Positions 10,225-20,941 of a stretch of DNA of 64,000 nucleotides are shown here, one piece after another. Numbering within the stretch: the first letter of the stretch is position 1; each line of letters starts with the position of its first letter. The position numbers and the translations under genes were made by a program. Origin of the DNA: Haliclona indistincta (lineage: Eukaryota; Porifera; Demospongiae; Haplosclerida; Chalinidae); the NCBI GenBank assembly GCA_964017065.1, contig OZ024786.1, forward strand, positions 666,888-730,887. The letters are read 5' to 3'. The notes below the pieces were generated by a model. That model was not told the origin of the DNA and did no database searches. It saw only the letters and a program-made list of their open reading frames with translations.

Positions 10225-11326
10225 ATTATTATGCACATGATTGACAATTACGTCATTGAACCAGGAATTTGCCTTCGTTTTAATAGGCCTTTCCATTATA
10301 AGGCATAAGGAATGTTGATTAAAAATTAATAAAATTCATCGAGAAATGACGAGCAGTGACGGCGAGCGACGTCATTTGCTGGAGTACGCTCAGAGCTATG
10401 GACGCCAGAAACAAACAAGTACTGCACTGCGCTAAGACTGTATACATCACCCACTAGTCTTTTAATAGCCATATCTATTTATGAAGAAGCACATAGTAAT
10501 ATTGTGAGTTGGAAGTAGGCAACGAGTGTTGAGTTTGGTCTTAGAAGACTCCCAGGAGCGGTCTTGAAAGTCCTGTAGAGAGCCATGCAGTTCATTATGC
10601 CTCGGTGGGCGGAGCCACGAGGCATCGTGCGTGCGTGTCTGTCTGTGTGTGTGTGTGTGTGTGTGTCTGACTGTCTGTCCGCTCTAGTTCTGAAAGACGG
10701 CGAAGAATCAGCTGGTGGTAAGTGCAATATAGACAGAACACGTTAAGGGTGGAAATTCCAAACATCAGGATTACGAATATTTTGGTTTCTACTGTTAGTT
10801 GAAGGCTTGGTCAGTCCCACTGATCACCCAAGAAAGTCGCCATTCGTCTTGTGGGCGTAGCAAGCCCCACCCAATGACGAAAAGTTGCGTTTCTTTCCTG
10901 AGCATGCCACACCCACACAAAATGTCAGACATAAACTTTGGTAGACAAGGAAGAAACGTATGTATCGGATTTTGCAAAAAGGTCTCTGTCTGTAAGTTAC
11001 AGAGGGGCGAATATTTAATGAGAAGACACGATTTCGGCAAAAATCCCCTACCAGCAAGAGCGATGGAAGAAGATACATCTCCTTTTGCCAGAGCGCCAAA
11101 AAAATGTCACCTGACGCCCTCCCACCCTCTCCACAACCCACCCACCCCTATGTGGGTCTCTCGTGATTGCCGAGTACGAAATAATTTTGTTCCAAATACG
11201 GCAAGTGCTATTGGAGTGTGGGTACACCCATTTTCCTTGTAAAACGGGCAAGTAATAGCCAGGACACTGTAGATTATATTGTGCAAAGGGCAGCAAGAAA
11301 GAATAGTTCGGGTTTTCCTGGCTTAA
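10225..11326. other. intergenic, no supported gene
   Basis: Contains a (TG)n microsatellite at about 10637-10666 and a short inverted pair CCTCGTGG/TGCCTCGG near 10598-10625. Several open frames of 80-150 codons overlap on both strands, but none shows family motifs or coding-like composition. Confidence 0.5.
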
Positions 11327-11893
11327 TACCGTATAGCCGGTTATTTTCGATGGTCAAATATTTCGTTGGTAAAATTTTAGATTGGATCTAATTTTCGATA
11401 CTCACTCGCCATTCGAAAATAAAATCCAGGCTAAAATTTGTTACCCTTCGCTTCATCTCGAACTCAATGGCGTCCACGAGTCGGGCGTCGAATTGTTGGA
11501 GAATGGAGAACTGTATATAGTTGTTAAACCACCGTCCAGCCACGTTTTGTGATTGTTAAATGGAACCACAGAGTCGAAGATAAGTTGCTGTACCGCGGTG
11601 TCCACCTTTTCGCTTATCGTGCGAGTAGTCTCTCGCGTGCAGCAGTGCGCATGGCAGACATTTCTCTAACAGAGGCGCTTGGCGTTCAGTTTTACTGCTA
11701 TCGCTGCTCGCTGCTACCGTCAGATTCTGGTAAGAAGCGTTGGAAGTGGGCTCTAGCCACGATCTGTGTCTGCACAAGAAAATTTTGGGTGTTCAAAATT
11801 TTTGGTATGGTTCAAAATTTCGTGGATTTAATTTTCGAACGGCAGTCGGTGATCGAAAATTAAATCCAGTCGAAAATAACCGGCTATACGGTA
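11327..11893. mobile_element. MITE with 24-bp terminal inverted repeats
   Basis: The ends are perfect inverted repeats: TACCGTATAGCCGG... at 11327 and its reverse complement ending at 11893. Subterminal CGAAAATTAAATCCA-like motifs are also inverted. The 567-bp interior has no transposase. If the duplicated target is TA, the element proper starts two bases further in. A related terminus (TACCGTATTTCTT) marks the element at 34008-34309. Confidence 0.8.
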
Positions 11894-12692
11894 GCTCGAA
11901 CTTGATGGTCTTAGATTTTTGAATTAAGGCTTTGTTCGTGAGTTACGGCGTGATTTGCTTACTTTGTTCACCGTTTCTGGCGATCTGGACTTCTCCGAAG
12001 TCGAACGTGTCCATGGTTAACTGGCTAGCAGATTGTAGGTTTGATCTGGACTACAGGATAGCGTGGCGGGTCCGAACAAAAAGCAGCAAAACCGAAAAAG
12101 CTAGCTGCTACAAGCATGACTGCTTTGTGCACGCCCAGCTAAACTATTACACTGTGGTAGCATACTATTGGCTTCTGTTATTTTTGCCAGCTTGTATGAC
12201 CATTGTACTTTATAAATCTGTTACAATCATGCATCTGCTGATGGAGTAGCTGTATGTAGTTGCTGTGTGTTGACGGTCAAAGCATGTCCAGTGTGCAGTA
12301 TGCATGCAATTCCACCGAGGCATCTGCACCATGGTGCTTCATTGTTAAAGCTATAGTTGTTATGCTAAGGTAAAACAGTTGAAAAAGAAGTTGTCTTGCT
12401 AGAACTACAGTTCTAGACTCCTCAGGTGCCTCGTGAGAGTCGTTTGTGGACAAATGGCAGCAAACAAACTCGACTGTATGGCATTACTACCTTGCGGTTT
12501 CAGCAGCAAATCATCGTCCTAGCTTCGCCTTCGGTGAAAGTCTAGGAAAAAGGAACTAAAATGCGCTTCTAACGAGAGAAACAACGCTGTAGTAGTGATC
12601 GCCAAGGTACTCCAGCAAATGACATCATAACACGCAGAATTACGTTGCGCTACATTCCTTGCATATTTTCCCTTACGGTGGAAAGGCCTATT
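11894..12692. other. intergenic, no supported gene
   Basis: Nothing recognisable apart from the motif CACCGAGGCATCTGCACC near 12314, whose inverted copy lies near 15617 on the other side of GNAT copies D and E. Confidence 0.4.
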
Positions 12693-12867
12693 ACAGTTGT
12701 TTGCGAAGATCTTGCATAACGGAAGCGAAAGCGGAAGTATGACGTTGGCCGGCCGGCCAATCAAACAGCTTCAGTACCATGTACCACGTGACGAAAAGTG
12801 AATTTGGTTGGCCAACGTCACACTTCCGCTTTCGCTTCCGTTATGCAAGATCTTCGCAAACAACTGT
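12693..12867. repeat. foldback with 58-bp arms
   Basis: Bases 12693-12750 and 12810-12867 are inverted repeats with at most a few mismatches, separated by about 59 bp that include GGCCGGCCGGCC. It lies about 90 bp upstream of the GNAT copy D start, so it may sit in or next to that copy's promoter. Confidence 0.85.
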
Positions 12868-12959
12868 ACCAGACCCTCTTCCGATTCCAACCACAGCGGA
12901 AGAGGAGTGGTCTGTGGACGCAAGTCATCCACGCCTCCTTTAACCTGCCGGAGTCTGCA

Positions 12960-13641
12960 ATGTCGGTTGAAACCATTGTTCCTCTCGCCTCTGAGCACGT
13001 TGATGCAGCTGCTCACATCCTCACAAGTCAATTCTGTAGTCGTGCCGGCGATCCTATAACCCTCGCCTGTGGTGAAAGTTATGACGACTTCTACCCTTGG
13101 ATCCGCCTGCAGAGCCAACGCTCCGCCAAGCAGGGTCTGAGTACTGTGTGCTTGGTCGATGGTGAAGTAGTTGCCGGCATTCTTGAGCGAGGATTTAAAA
13201 GCACCGACTTTGCCTGATAGAGATCCATTCTATGCTACCCCTGAGGGAGCCGGCATGATGGTCAAGGATGCTCCAGCCGCCGAGTTAGTGAGACAACTTG
13301 AACACAAGTTATTTGCAGACCATCCAGAGCGGGCTGATGTAGGCCTGGGTGTGCTCTTCCATCAGTGGATGGTTGCAGTTTCAAGCAATTTCACTCGTCG
13401 TGGATTATGCACCAGACTTTTTGCAGCCAACCTACAGCAAGCTGCTGCCAAAGGCTTCACTACAGCTATCGTTGAGTGTACTGGCAGCTTCTCACTGGCG
13501 GCTGCTCTCAAAGCAGGTTATGTGGAACACAACAGGATCGTGTATGCTGACTTTGAGTACAATGGCACTAAACCATTCTCTAATAGTGAGAGAGACACAG
13601 GACATACTGCATGTGTGTTGTGTATACGAGATTTGAAGTGA
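12960..13641 (+). pseudogene. GNAT-like acetyltransferase, copy D, one frameshift
   Basis: Starts MSVETIVPLASEHVDAAAH. It is intact up to GEVVAGI, where one extra base at about 13172-13178 (GCCGGCATT against GCTGCATT in other copies) shifts the frame and leads to a stop at 13217. The remaining 150 codons are open in the other frame, through RRGLCTRLFAANLQQAAAKG to the conserved end IRDLK. With only one lesion it could be a very young pseudogene or an assembly error. Confidence 0.8.
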
Positions 13642-14306
13642 TCAAACTTCACTATTAGTACATGTATGCTTTTTATCAATGACTCTATGCAAGAGTATGT
13701 GATTGCAGAAATATATAGCCTAGTCTGCTTGCAGCTGTGAAGTTTGTGCTTAAACCATTGTTTTATGACTCATCAACAACAGAGTACATATCTGAGACTC
13801 ATCAGTGCAATGTAAGCAGTGTCTGATTACTGATAACAGTAGTACTGAATAACAATCACATGTGGACCTCAAATGATATTCATCACCCAAATGATGACAT
13901 ATAGTTCATTGAGAATGCTATTTACATTGCACTGTCAGCATTGAATACTGAACACCTGTTTTAAAAATAGCCATGCATGCAATGAGAAGCTTGCTGTATA
14001 TTTTGTGCCAAACTCACTTAATCTTTGGTGATTGTGATAGACAGGAAATGGCTCTACTCAACCAAAGTGTTACTATCACAATCGTTTTTTGAACACCAAT
14101 TGATATCGTGAGTTGCGATCAGGCCTGGTCTACAGTAATCAGACTATACTGAATCATGTTACCAGGCTAGCTATGTGTCGATTAAATCAGCACTGTATAA
14201 TGGGTATTTTAGTATCAGCCCAGTGGTCACTGGGCACATGCTAATGGTGCACGAGTCATGAGTGTAATAGTATCAACAATCATAGAGTTTTAGCTGAATC
14301 AATACT
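13642..14306. other. duplicated flank between GNAT D and E
   Basis: Positions 13642-14100 are nearly identical to the flank after copy C (8460-8870), so C and D units share a recent ancestor or exchanged sequence. The rest resembles the flank between copies A and B. No gene seen. Confidence 0.6.
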
Positions 14307-14376
14307 GAATTCGCGTTCGTACGTGTCCTCATTCGAGTTCGTTTTCGTGTTAGCGTTCGTTTCCTGTCGTATCCGG
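14307..14376 (+). promoter_or_regulatory. TTCG/CGTT-rich putative promoter block, copy E
   Basis: GAATTCGCGTTCG and several further TTCG repeats lie 55-125 bp upstream of the copy E start, matching the block before copy B. No TATA box is evident. Function is inferred from position and conservation only. Confidence 0.3.
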
Positions 14377-14432
14377 CTTTGCAATTCAACCACGCCTCCT
14401 TTAATCTGCCGGTTGAGTCTGAGCCTATAATT

Positions 14433-15116
14433 ATGTCGGGTGAAACCAGTGTCCCTCTCGCCTCTGAGCACGTTGACGCAGCTGCTCACATCATCACAAG
14501 TCAATTCTGTAGTGGTGCCGAGCCTCTAGTACACGGCTGTGGTCTAAGTTATGACGAGTTGTACCCTTGTGTCCTCCTGCAGTGCCAACGCACCGTCAAG
14601 CAGGGTCTGAGTACAGTGTGCTTGATTGATGGTGAAGTGGTTGCTGCATTCTTGAGTGAAGACTTAAAAGCACCGAATTTGCCTGATGGAGATCCATTCT
14701 ATACATCCCCTGAGGGAGCCGGTATGGTTAAGGAAGCTCCATCAGTGGAGTTGATTCGACGACTTTTACACAAGTTATTTTCAGACCATCCTGAGTGGGT
14801 TGATGTAGGCCTGGGTGTGGTCTTCCATCAGTGGCTAGTAGCAGTTTCAGACAAGTTCTCTCGTCGTGGATTGTGCACTAGACTCTATGCTGCCAACCTA
14901 CAGCAAGCTGCTGCCAAAGGCTTCACTACAGCTATCGTTGAGTGTACTGGCAGCTTCTCACTGGCGGCTGCTCTCAAAGCAGGTTATGTGGAACACAACA
15001 GGATCGTGTATACTGACTTCGAGTTCAATGGCACTAAACCATTCTCTAATAGTGAGAGAGACACAGGAAATACTGCATGTGTGTTGTGTATACAAGATTT
15101 GACAAAGTTGTTATAA
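14433..15116 (+). CDS. GNAT-like acetyltransferase, copy E, intact
   Basis: Open single exon, 227 residues, starting MSGETSVPLASEHVDAAAH. The GNAT-like core is present: SDKFSRRGLCTRLYAANLQQ (motif A-like) and FSLAAALKAGYVEHN (motif B-like). The C-terminus differs from its relatives, ending IQDLTKLL instead of IRDLK. The middle part is diverged from other copies, whereas the last 60 or so codons are almost identical in DNA to copies A, B and D, a pattern typical of gene conversion. The frame is open 18 codons upstream but without ATG. Confidence 0.78.
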   Translation: MSGETSVPLASEHVDAAAHIITSQFCSGAEPLVHGCGLSYDELYPCVLLQCQRTVKQGLSTVCLIDGEVVAAFLSEDLKAPNLPDGDPFYTSPEGAGMVKEAPSVELIRRLLHKLFSDHPEWVDVGLGVVFHQWLVAVSDKFSRRGLCTRLYAANLQQAAAKGFTTAIVECTGSFSLAAALKAGYVEHNRIVYTDFEFNGTKPFSNSERDTGNTACVLCIQDLTKLL

Positions 15117-15813
15117 TGCTTTGTTCATGAGTATTATATTTGACTATAGATCAAGCAATGATTGGGATTACATTTTTGTATTATGCATTGTTATAATTAG
15201 TATTCTCTTTTTACCATGACTGTATCAGGTAATAAAAGTTATAAAATGCATTTCAAGTGTGCATGCATGACAGCAGCTGGGTGGGGCTGCCAGATCGAAA
15301 GTACGGGCGTGTCATAAGCCAGCTGACCAATATCTGGTGTCCCTCTGAGCCCGGCAATGACGTAAATTATTGATCACTTTGTAATTAGCATTTTGGGTGA
15401 AAAAATTGAGAAATCACTAAAAGTTACTGTCTGTGCCTTAAATAAATTTATGTGACCTTTGACCTTGACAGGATGAGAAAGTCGTGTTATTTCCAGGTTT
15501 TTTCTATGACAATTTTGCATGGCTGTACCATGCAGTAGGAAAAAGCTAATACAAGGGTACCAACCAATAGAATTGTCGACAAACAACATGAGTTACTAGA
15601 TTAATAAAGCACCAAAGGTGCAGATGCCTCGGTGCAGTAGCATGTATGCTAGGATTGCTAGCATGCAATTAGCAGATGCATATGACAGCACGTATGCATG
15701 CAGTAGATCCATGGAAGCATCAAAACAGTATCATGGAAGCATGCAATGCAAGCTGCAGTAGAAGTGACCAGGAACATGCAGGCAAGCAGCAGATCATGCA
15801 GATTATAGCAACA
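15117..15813. other. intergenic, no supported gene
   Basis: AATAAA lies at about 15230, a plausible polyadenylation signal for copy E. Near 15605-15635 is the inverted partner of the 12314 motif. GCATGCAT-type short repeats fill 15640-15790. Confidence 0.4.
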
Positions 15814-15985
15814 GTGCTATGGAAGCACAGGCTAGTGGCAACTATCCAGCAGCAGCAGATCATAGTGACAGTGCTATGGAAGCACAGGCTAGTGGTAGCT
15901 ATCCAGCAGCAGCAGCAGGTCATAACAACAGTGCTATGCATATGGAAGCGTAGGCTAGTGGCAGCTATCCAGCAACTGTACAAGC
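15814..15985. repeat. minisatellite, three units of 57-60 bp
   Basis: Units starting GTGCTATGGAAGCACAGGCT begin at 15814, 15871 and 15931. The second has an extra CAG and the third an extra CATATG. The open frame across it (15676-16068) follows the repeat and is not convincing as a gene. Confidence 0.8.
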
Positions 15986-16263
15986 TGTTGTACAAAAGTT
16001 GTATTGAAGCCAAACAGAATAATGTAGCTGGGCGTGACTGTATAGATAGTTTCGTGGCAAAGTTGTGATGGAATGTTCGCGGCTATAATATCGGCCCAAA
16101 ACTGCGGAAATGACGTCAGAATTCTGACGCCGCGTGACACGCATCAATTGGCTGGAGGGCTTGGGATAGATTTGTACAGTGCGGTTCAGCGTTCAGTTGA
16201 AAACGTGCGTTTCTTCAGTGCTAACCAACTTCCATCGGTTAGCCTTATAAAGGGTCGAATATA

Positions 16264-16453
16264 GTGACCAATTGCTACGTTTTTGGATGCTCTAGTTCTG
16301 CAAAGAAAGGCTGTATACTAGGTTTTTTTCCGCTTTCCATTTCACAATCAAACCAGGCTAGAACTGTGGATAGATGCTGTACGTCGAGCAGAGTGGAAAA
16401 CTCGACGTTACTCAAAAATCTGCAGCTTAAACTTTATAGAAGATAATTTTTAA
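16264..16453 (+). pseudogene. THAP zinc-finger domain relic, frameshifted
   Basis: The first frame gives TNCYVFGCSS...KKG...GFFPL, matching the start of a THAP (C2CH) DNA-binding domain. After about 16376 the other frame continues WIDAVRRAEWKTRRYSKICS followed by LNFIEDNF, which fits the second half with its conserved Trp and ICS-x-x-F. The final zinc ligand His is replaced by Asn, no ATG is present at the start, and the frame is broken. It is probably a remnant of a P-element-like transposon or a THAP gene. Confidence 0.65.
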
Positions 16454-16991
16454 CTTTGAAATACAATTTTGCAGGCTAATCAGACAGTGTTTTTGTTAGT
16501 TCATCTTGCTCTTCGTCAATCTGCTAGTCAACCATGAATCTTCATTGCATCGTTTCAGAGTAATTTATAGCTGCTTGGTCACATCGTATCCGCACCATTA
16601 ATTTTAATTAAACAGTCTGTAATATCTTTCTGAATCAGACCCTAGCTGTTCCTTGAAAATAGCCTTCTTGTAAGTAGTAGGAAACACACTTAGTACATAG
16701 TCAGGGTGACTAGAATCATGGTGGGGCTTACCATAGTCTATTAGCTTACTTGGTCTATTCATTTTGCCAGTATGACAGCGTCAGTAGTCCTATACTGGTC
16801 GTGTGCATTTTGGGAGTTAATCAAGTTCAATTTGCTAAGTATGCATGGTTACAGAAATACGTCGCTGGCAGTAAACCAGGGTGGTTCAGTTAGTGCCGTA
16901 CTAGTTGTGTAACAGTCATAGAGTCGCCGCGCGCTTGTGTAAATATTTTTGTATACTTTTCTCTCAATAACCCAACTAACGGTATACATGC
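16454..16991. other. intergenic, no supported gene
   Basis: No motif, repeat or coding signal recognised. Confidence 0.4.
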
Positions 16992-17150
16992 TTTGGTGTG
17001 AACAGCACCACTAGCGGCGCTCATTCAGAAATGATTAAAAATCGATGTTACACCCGTTTTCACTAAGTTATTCAGTGAAAATGGGCATAATAATCGATTT
17101 TAATCATGTCTGAATGATGTGCTGCTGGCAGTGCAGTTCACACCAAAAAC
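16992..17150. repeat. foldback/MITE of ~160 bp
   Basis: TTTGGTGTGAAC at the left pairs with GTTCACACCAAA at the right. The arms (about 75 bp each) pair with scattered mismatches through TCATTCAGAAATGATTAAAA. No open frame. The mismatches suggest an older insertion. Confidence 0.8.
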
Positions 17151-17863
17151 ATTTATAAGAGCTTTGACACACGTACACGAGCTATGTTCTGCTTGTTAGC
17201 TATTCAGCATGAACATTCCATCATGCCCCTTGTTGCATGTAATCCATTATACTAGTACGAAAATTAATAATATTATTAATGAACAATTTTTGAACATAGA
17301 GAAGCTGTCAGCTAGTTCGCTAGTGTGTTCTTCTGGCAAGTTCTGTTGTGCTACTTTCAGGCAATGCTCAGTGCTTTTCATCATAAACTTCAATTCATCA
17401 CAGTACTGTCATTATTCACTATAAGTATAATTTTTAGTAAAACTTTCTCTTTTATATTGAGTACGAGAATGTTTTATGAAATCTGGAAGTAATTGTGTAT
17501 GTTGAACACAGAAAGTATTACATTAGTGCCACGACTCTACAACACGAACAGCCATTCAAAGATTCGTATGCAGCTATGAGGTAAGAATCAACTGTTAAGA
17601 CTCTAGTTGCAAGTCTCAACTATGCCAGCTAGCCGTCTCTCTTGAATTCAAGTCTGATGAATCATAGAGCTCGGCATTCATAAGAGCATGAGCTTAGGTG
17701 TGACGCTGAGGCTAGAAATCCGTTATACCAGGTTCCCTTGCTAGTACACTCGCTAAATCGCCGTTTTAAATTTTCCCGCGTTGGAATATCAGTGGTTGTC
17801 ATGGTGACGTCGCATCAGCCGGATTCCTAGGCCTGAAAGTCTGAAACCTTGCCCACAATCATT
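17151..17863. other. intergenic 5' to GNAT F, no supported gene
   Basis: No recognisable element. The flank before copy F does not match the flanks of copies A-E, so copy F lies at the edge of the duplicated array. Confidence 0.4.
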
Positions 17864-18544
17864 ATGTCAGCTGACGAAGCTAAGTGTGTCCCTCTCACCT
17901 CAGAGTACGTCGATGCAGCTGCTCACATTGTTGCTAGTCAGTTCACTAGCGGTATAGAGCCTGTATTCCGTGGCTGTGGCGTTAGTTACGACGATGCTTA
18001 CCTTCTGATTCGCCTGCAGTGCCAACGTTCTAAGCAGGGGCTGAGTACTGTGTGCTTGATTGATGGTGAAGTTGTTGCTGCATTCGTGAGCGAAGACCTA
18101 AAAGCACCTGCTGTATCTGAAGACGATCCCATTTTTGCCACACCTGAAGGAGCCGCTATGATCAAGTTTGCTCCAGCAGCTGAATTAACTGGACGCCTCA
18201 AACACAAGTTGTTTGCAGACCATCCAGAGTGGTATGATGACAAACAAGGCGTGCTCTTCCATCAGTTGGCTGTAGCAGTTTCAGACAAGTTCACTCGTCG
18301 TGGATTGTGCAACAAAATCTATGCAGCCAATCTACAGCAAGCTGCTACTCTAGGCTTCACTACAGCTATCGTTGAGTGCACTGGCAAATTCTCACTGGCG
18401 GCTGCTCTCAAAGCAGGTTATGTGGAACACAACAGGATCGTGTATGCTGACTTTGAGTACAATGGCACTAAACCATTCTCTAATAGTGAGAGAGACACAG
18501 GAAATACTGCATGTGTGTTGTGTATACGAGATTTGAAGCAATGA
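17864..18544 (+). CDS. GNAT-like acetyltransferase, copy F, intact
   Basis: Open single exon of 226 residues beginning MSADEAKCVPLTSEYVDAAAH. It has SDKFTRRGLCNKIYAANLQQ (motif A-like) and FSLAAALKAGYVEHNRIVYA (motif B-like region). It lacks the duplicated 3' flank of the other copies, ends DLKQ, and has the clearest uninterrupted frame, so it may be the founder or the most constrained member. Predicted to be cytosolic, with no signal peptide or membrane span. Substrate unknown. Confidence 0.78.
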   Translation: MSADEAKCVPLTSEYVDAAAHIVASQFTSGIEPVFRGCGVSYDDAYLLIRLQCQRSKQGLSTVCLIDGEVVAAFVSEDLKAPAVSEDDPIFATPEGAAMIKFAPAAELTGRLKHKLFADHPEWYDDKQGVLFHQLAVAVSDKFTRRGLCNKIYAANLQQAATLGFTTAIVECTGKFSLAAALKAGYVEHNRIVYADFEYNGTKPFSNSERDTGNTACVLCIRDLKQ

Positions 18545-18825
18545 AACTGGTGTTATGTACTAGTTATAAGTTGGGTGGTTATAAAACGCGAAACGTGGAA
18601 CATGGAATGCCAAAAACCCAGAAGGACACTTGATTTGACTTGTTCAGCTTGAGTACAGCGCTGCACACATAGGAAGAGGTAATAGAGAGTGAAACGTATT
18701 TCTCTAGCTAGCTCAGACGCCTATGCTCCCAGGGTTAAAATCCATTGGTTTATCAGTGTGTAATCTAAAGCATAGACTAAACTATAGCAATAATAACATG
18801 CATAAAGTAGTCAAGCAGGTTCTTG

Positions 18826-19008
18826 TTACAAGCTATAGCAGTCAGTAGTGTACCCAGCACTGCAGAGCTTTGAGGAAAGATCTCTTTCGATGTATAAGAG
18901 AGCCAAGTCACTGAGACGTGTCTGGCCCATCGTTGATCGAAGGTAGGTTTTCACTCTTCGAAGAGAAGAGAAACTTCTTTCAGCTGTTGCTGATGTGTCC
19001 CCACACAT
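18826..19008 (-). pseudogene. hAT transposase C-terminal dimerisation fragment
   Basis: The 60-codon frame reads TSATAERSFSSLRRVKTYLR then STMGQTRLSDLALLYIERD, a close fit to the hAT dimerisation signature at the C-terminus of hAT transposases and ZMYM6-like host proteins. No catalytic part is visible. Surrounding DNA (about 18620-19065) recurs at 24775-25090, where roughly 135 bp carrying this very segment is missing. Confidence 0.75.
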
Positions 19009-19186
19009 CCTCTAGTGGCTGGTCAGTAGGTAGACAGGTACTGTAGCAAGAGAGATCAATAATATAATTACAACTGATATACATGATGAACACTATTATC
19101 ATTGCCGCTCAGAAATGATATGTAGAGATGACCTCGAAATAAGATGGTGACTACTCATGATTGTGTGAAAATGAGTCCAAGTACTA

Positions 19187-19307
19187 GTTAAACAACGGTC
19201 CGAGGGCAGTATGGAATATACACGAGGGCAATCCAATTAGAGCCCGAGGGGTCTAATTGGATTGCACGAGTGGATATTCCATACTGCCCGAGGGACCGTT
19301 GTTTAAC
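19187..19307. repeat. 121-bp foldback with CGAGGG motifs
   Basis: GTTAAACAACGGTCCGAGGG at the left is mirrored by CCCGAGGGACCGTTGTTTAAC at the right. The arms of about 58 bp pair almost to the centre. It shares the CGAGGGC/GCCCGAG style with the foldback at 23525-23641. Confidence 0.9.
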
Positions 19308-19733
19308 GTGTTTGTATCACACCTCGTGGGCGTATCCCACTGCATTGTACTGTTTTTAGTATCGCTTGTGCTATTTTAGTATCACACGTGCTATAGTAAA
19401 GACCACAATGGAACCCACTAGCATAAGGAAGCTTAAGCGGTATATAAAGCGAACGCAATAGTGCTCTGTACCTTCCGGTAGGGCTTGCCCTACCACTTTT
19501 TTTCTACAACGTGGTCAACACTGTACCACGTTAAAATTTTTTGGGCACTTGCCCTTTCCACAGATATTGTCTGTTCCTTCAGACAATATCTGCACCCAGG
19601 CAATATATCGTGGGCAATATATTCCATATTGCCCTAGGGCAGCAATATATTCCATATTGCCCTGCAGTTGGGGCAGTATGGAATATATTGCCCTGGCGGT
19701 GCCTTTGATACGCCCACGAGGTGGGATACAATA
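19308..19733. repeat. nested inverted repeats with CAATATATTCCATATTGCCC units
   Basis: The ends TGTATCACACCTCGTGGGCG and CGCCCACGAGGTGGGATACA are inverted. The interior (19540-19700) has a hairpin around AGACAATATCTG and repeated palindromic ATATTCCATATTGCCC units. Nothing coding. Likely a foldback element adjoining or containing the 19187 foldback. Confidence 0.65.
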
Positions 19734-20730
19734 ATGTGTGTAGCATATACAGGACTCATGTTCAATAATGATGCTCACTTAGTAATAGTAGTACCACCAG
19801 TATAGGCATGTAGGTAGGTTCCTCCAAATAAAATTACCCATACACATGCAGTTGACTCAAAGATAAAAAACTGACGCTGAATGATAGCGCCGGAGTGCCC
19901 CTATATCAGGAACTGGTAACTAAAATAATGGAATAGACAACCTTGTATTAAAACCAGAATAAAATTAATTATGCATGTTAATTGAACGTGACGTCACATC
20001 CGCGGAGTATAGTTTCCCCTGATTCTGGAGTAATGATTGCTGGTTGTTACAAGAACAGCGGGTAGTTCACTGCATGTGCCAGCTGCTCTATGTGGATTAT
20101 AAACTTCGAAAACAGTAGTAAAAGCATGCCGATTCACAAGATTGTATATTTCCTGTGTGCTTGTGTTGTCAATAAGAACATTGTGACGTGCACAGAAGGC
20201 CTTGAAATGCAAAGCTGTTACCGAAGAGCCTTCCAGTAGCTGAATGATTATTTGCAAACGAACGGGAGCGCCATGCAAGTGGCCGACAAAGACGACTAGA
20301 CTGTCGAAACTACTGTGCCAACTTTATAGTGATAATAATAGTACTACTAGAAGATGACATTCCTAGTACTACTCTGGGCGAGCTCATAAAATTATAGGAG
20401 CAAGAAACAACGTTGGATTTATGTTGCCCTACAGTAACACTGACAGCTTGGGGATCAAGGTCTTGTTTCAGCAGTGCATGCCTTGACTCGCTCGCCACTG
20501 CTAGTATGCACGGTGCACGTGTTTAGAGAGCCAAAATGCATTCTAAGGGTGATGTCTGGGTGTGGCGAGTATACTAGGTGGTAGTCCCTTGGGCTGGGGA
20601 GACTTTCTGTCCAGCCCAAGAGCGGTTGTCTATCTTTCTCAGTCACAGATTTCTTAGAATAAAATTATGATGCATCAAAACACTGCTGCCATTTGCACGG
20701 TTATCACCACACACATTTCCAGGCATCTTG
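19734..20730. other. intergenic, no supported gene
   Basis: A 94-codon frame on the minus strand (19994-20278) is the only one of note. It has no recognisable motif and I do not claim it. Confidence 0.35.
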
Positions 20731-20941
20731 GCTACAGAGGTTTTATTACTTCTTGCAAGGAAGATTTGAGTGTAAAGCGTCACCTTTCAGTCACTAATGT
20801 GTCAAATCACTGGTATTTATTCACACAATGGAGCATGATCAAAGACTTAATGACATTTTAACGCATTAGTGCTCCACGCTTTACGGTCCACACTCTATGG
20901 TTTACACTTTACCCTTGCAAGAAGTAATAAAACCGCTGTAC
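20731..20941. mobile_element. diverged MITE of the TCTTCTTGCAA family
   Basis: The inverted ends pair GGTTTTATTACTTCTTGCAAG with its complement at 20914-20941. The interior contains GTCACCTTTCAGTCACTAATGTGT and a CACACAATGGAGCATGATCA segment, which match the interiors of the copies at 42244, 47070, 50298 and 51689. Confidence 0.75.

Noticed and set aside
10799..11242. 147-codon frame overlapped by others on both strands
   Set aside because: Three overlapping frames of similar length, none with recognisable features; typical of chance in stop-poor sequence.
15676..16068. 130-codon frame with repeated VLWKHRLVA
   Set aside because: The frame follows a 57-60-bp minisatellite whose unit length is mostly a multiple of three; no further coding evidence.
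19994..20278. 94-codon minus-strand frame
   Set aside because: No motif, no splice context, no repeat of it elsewhere in the window.
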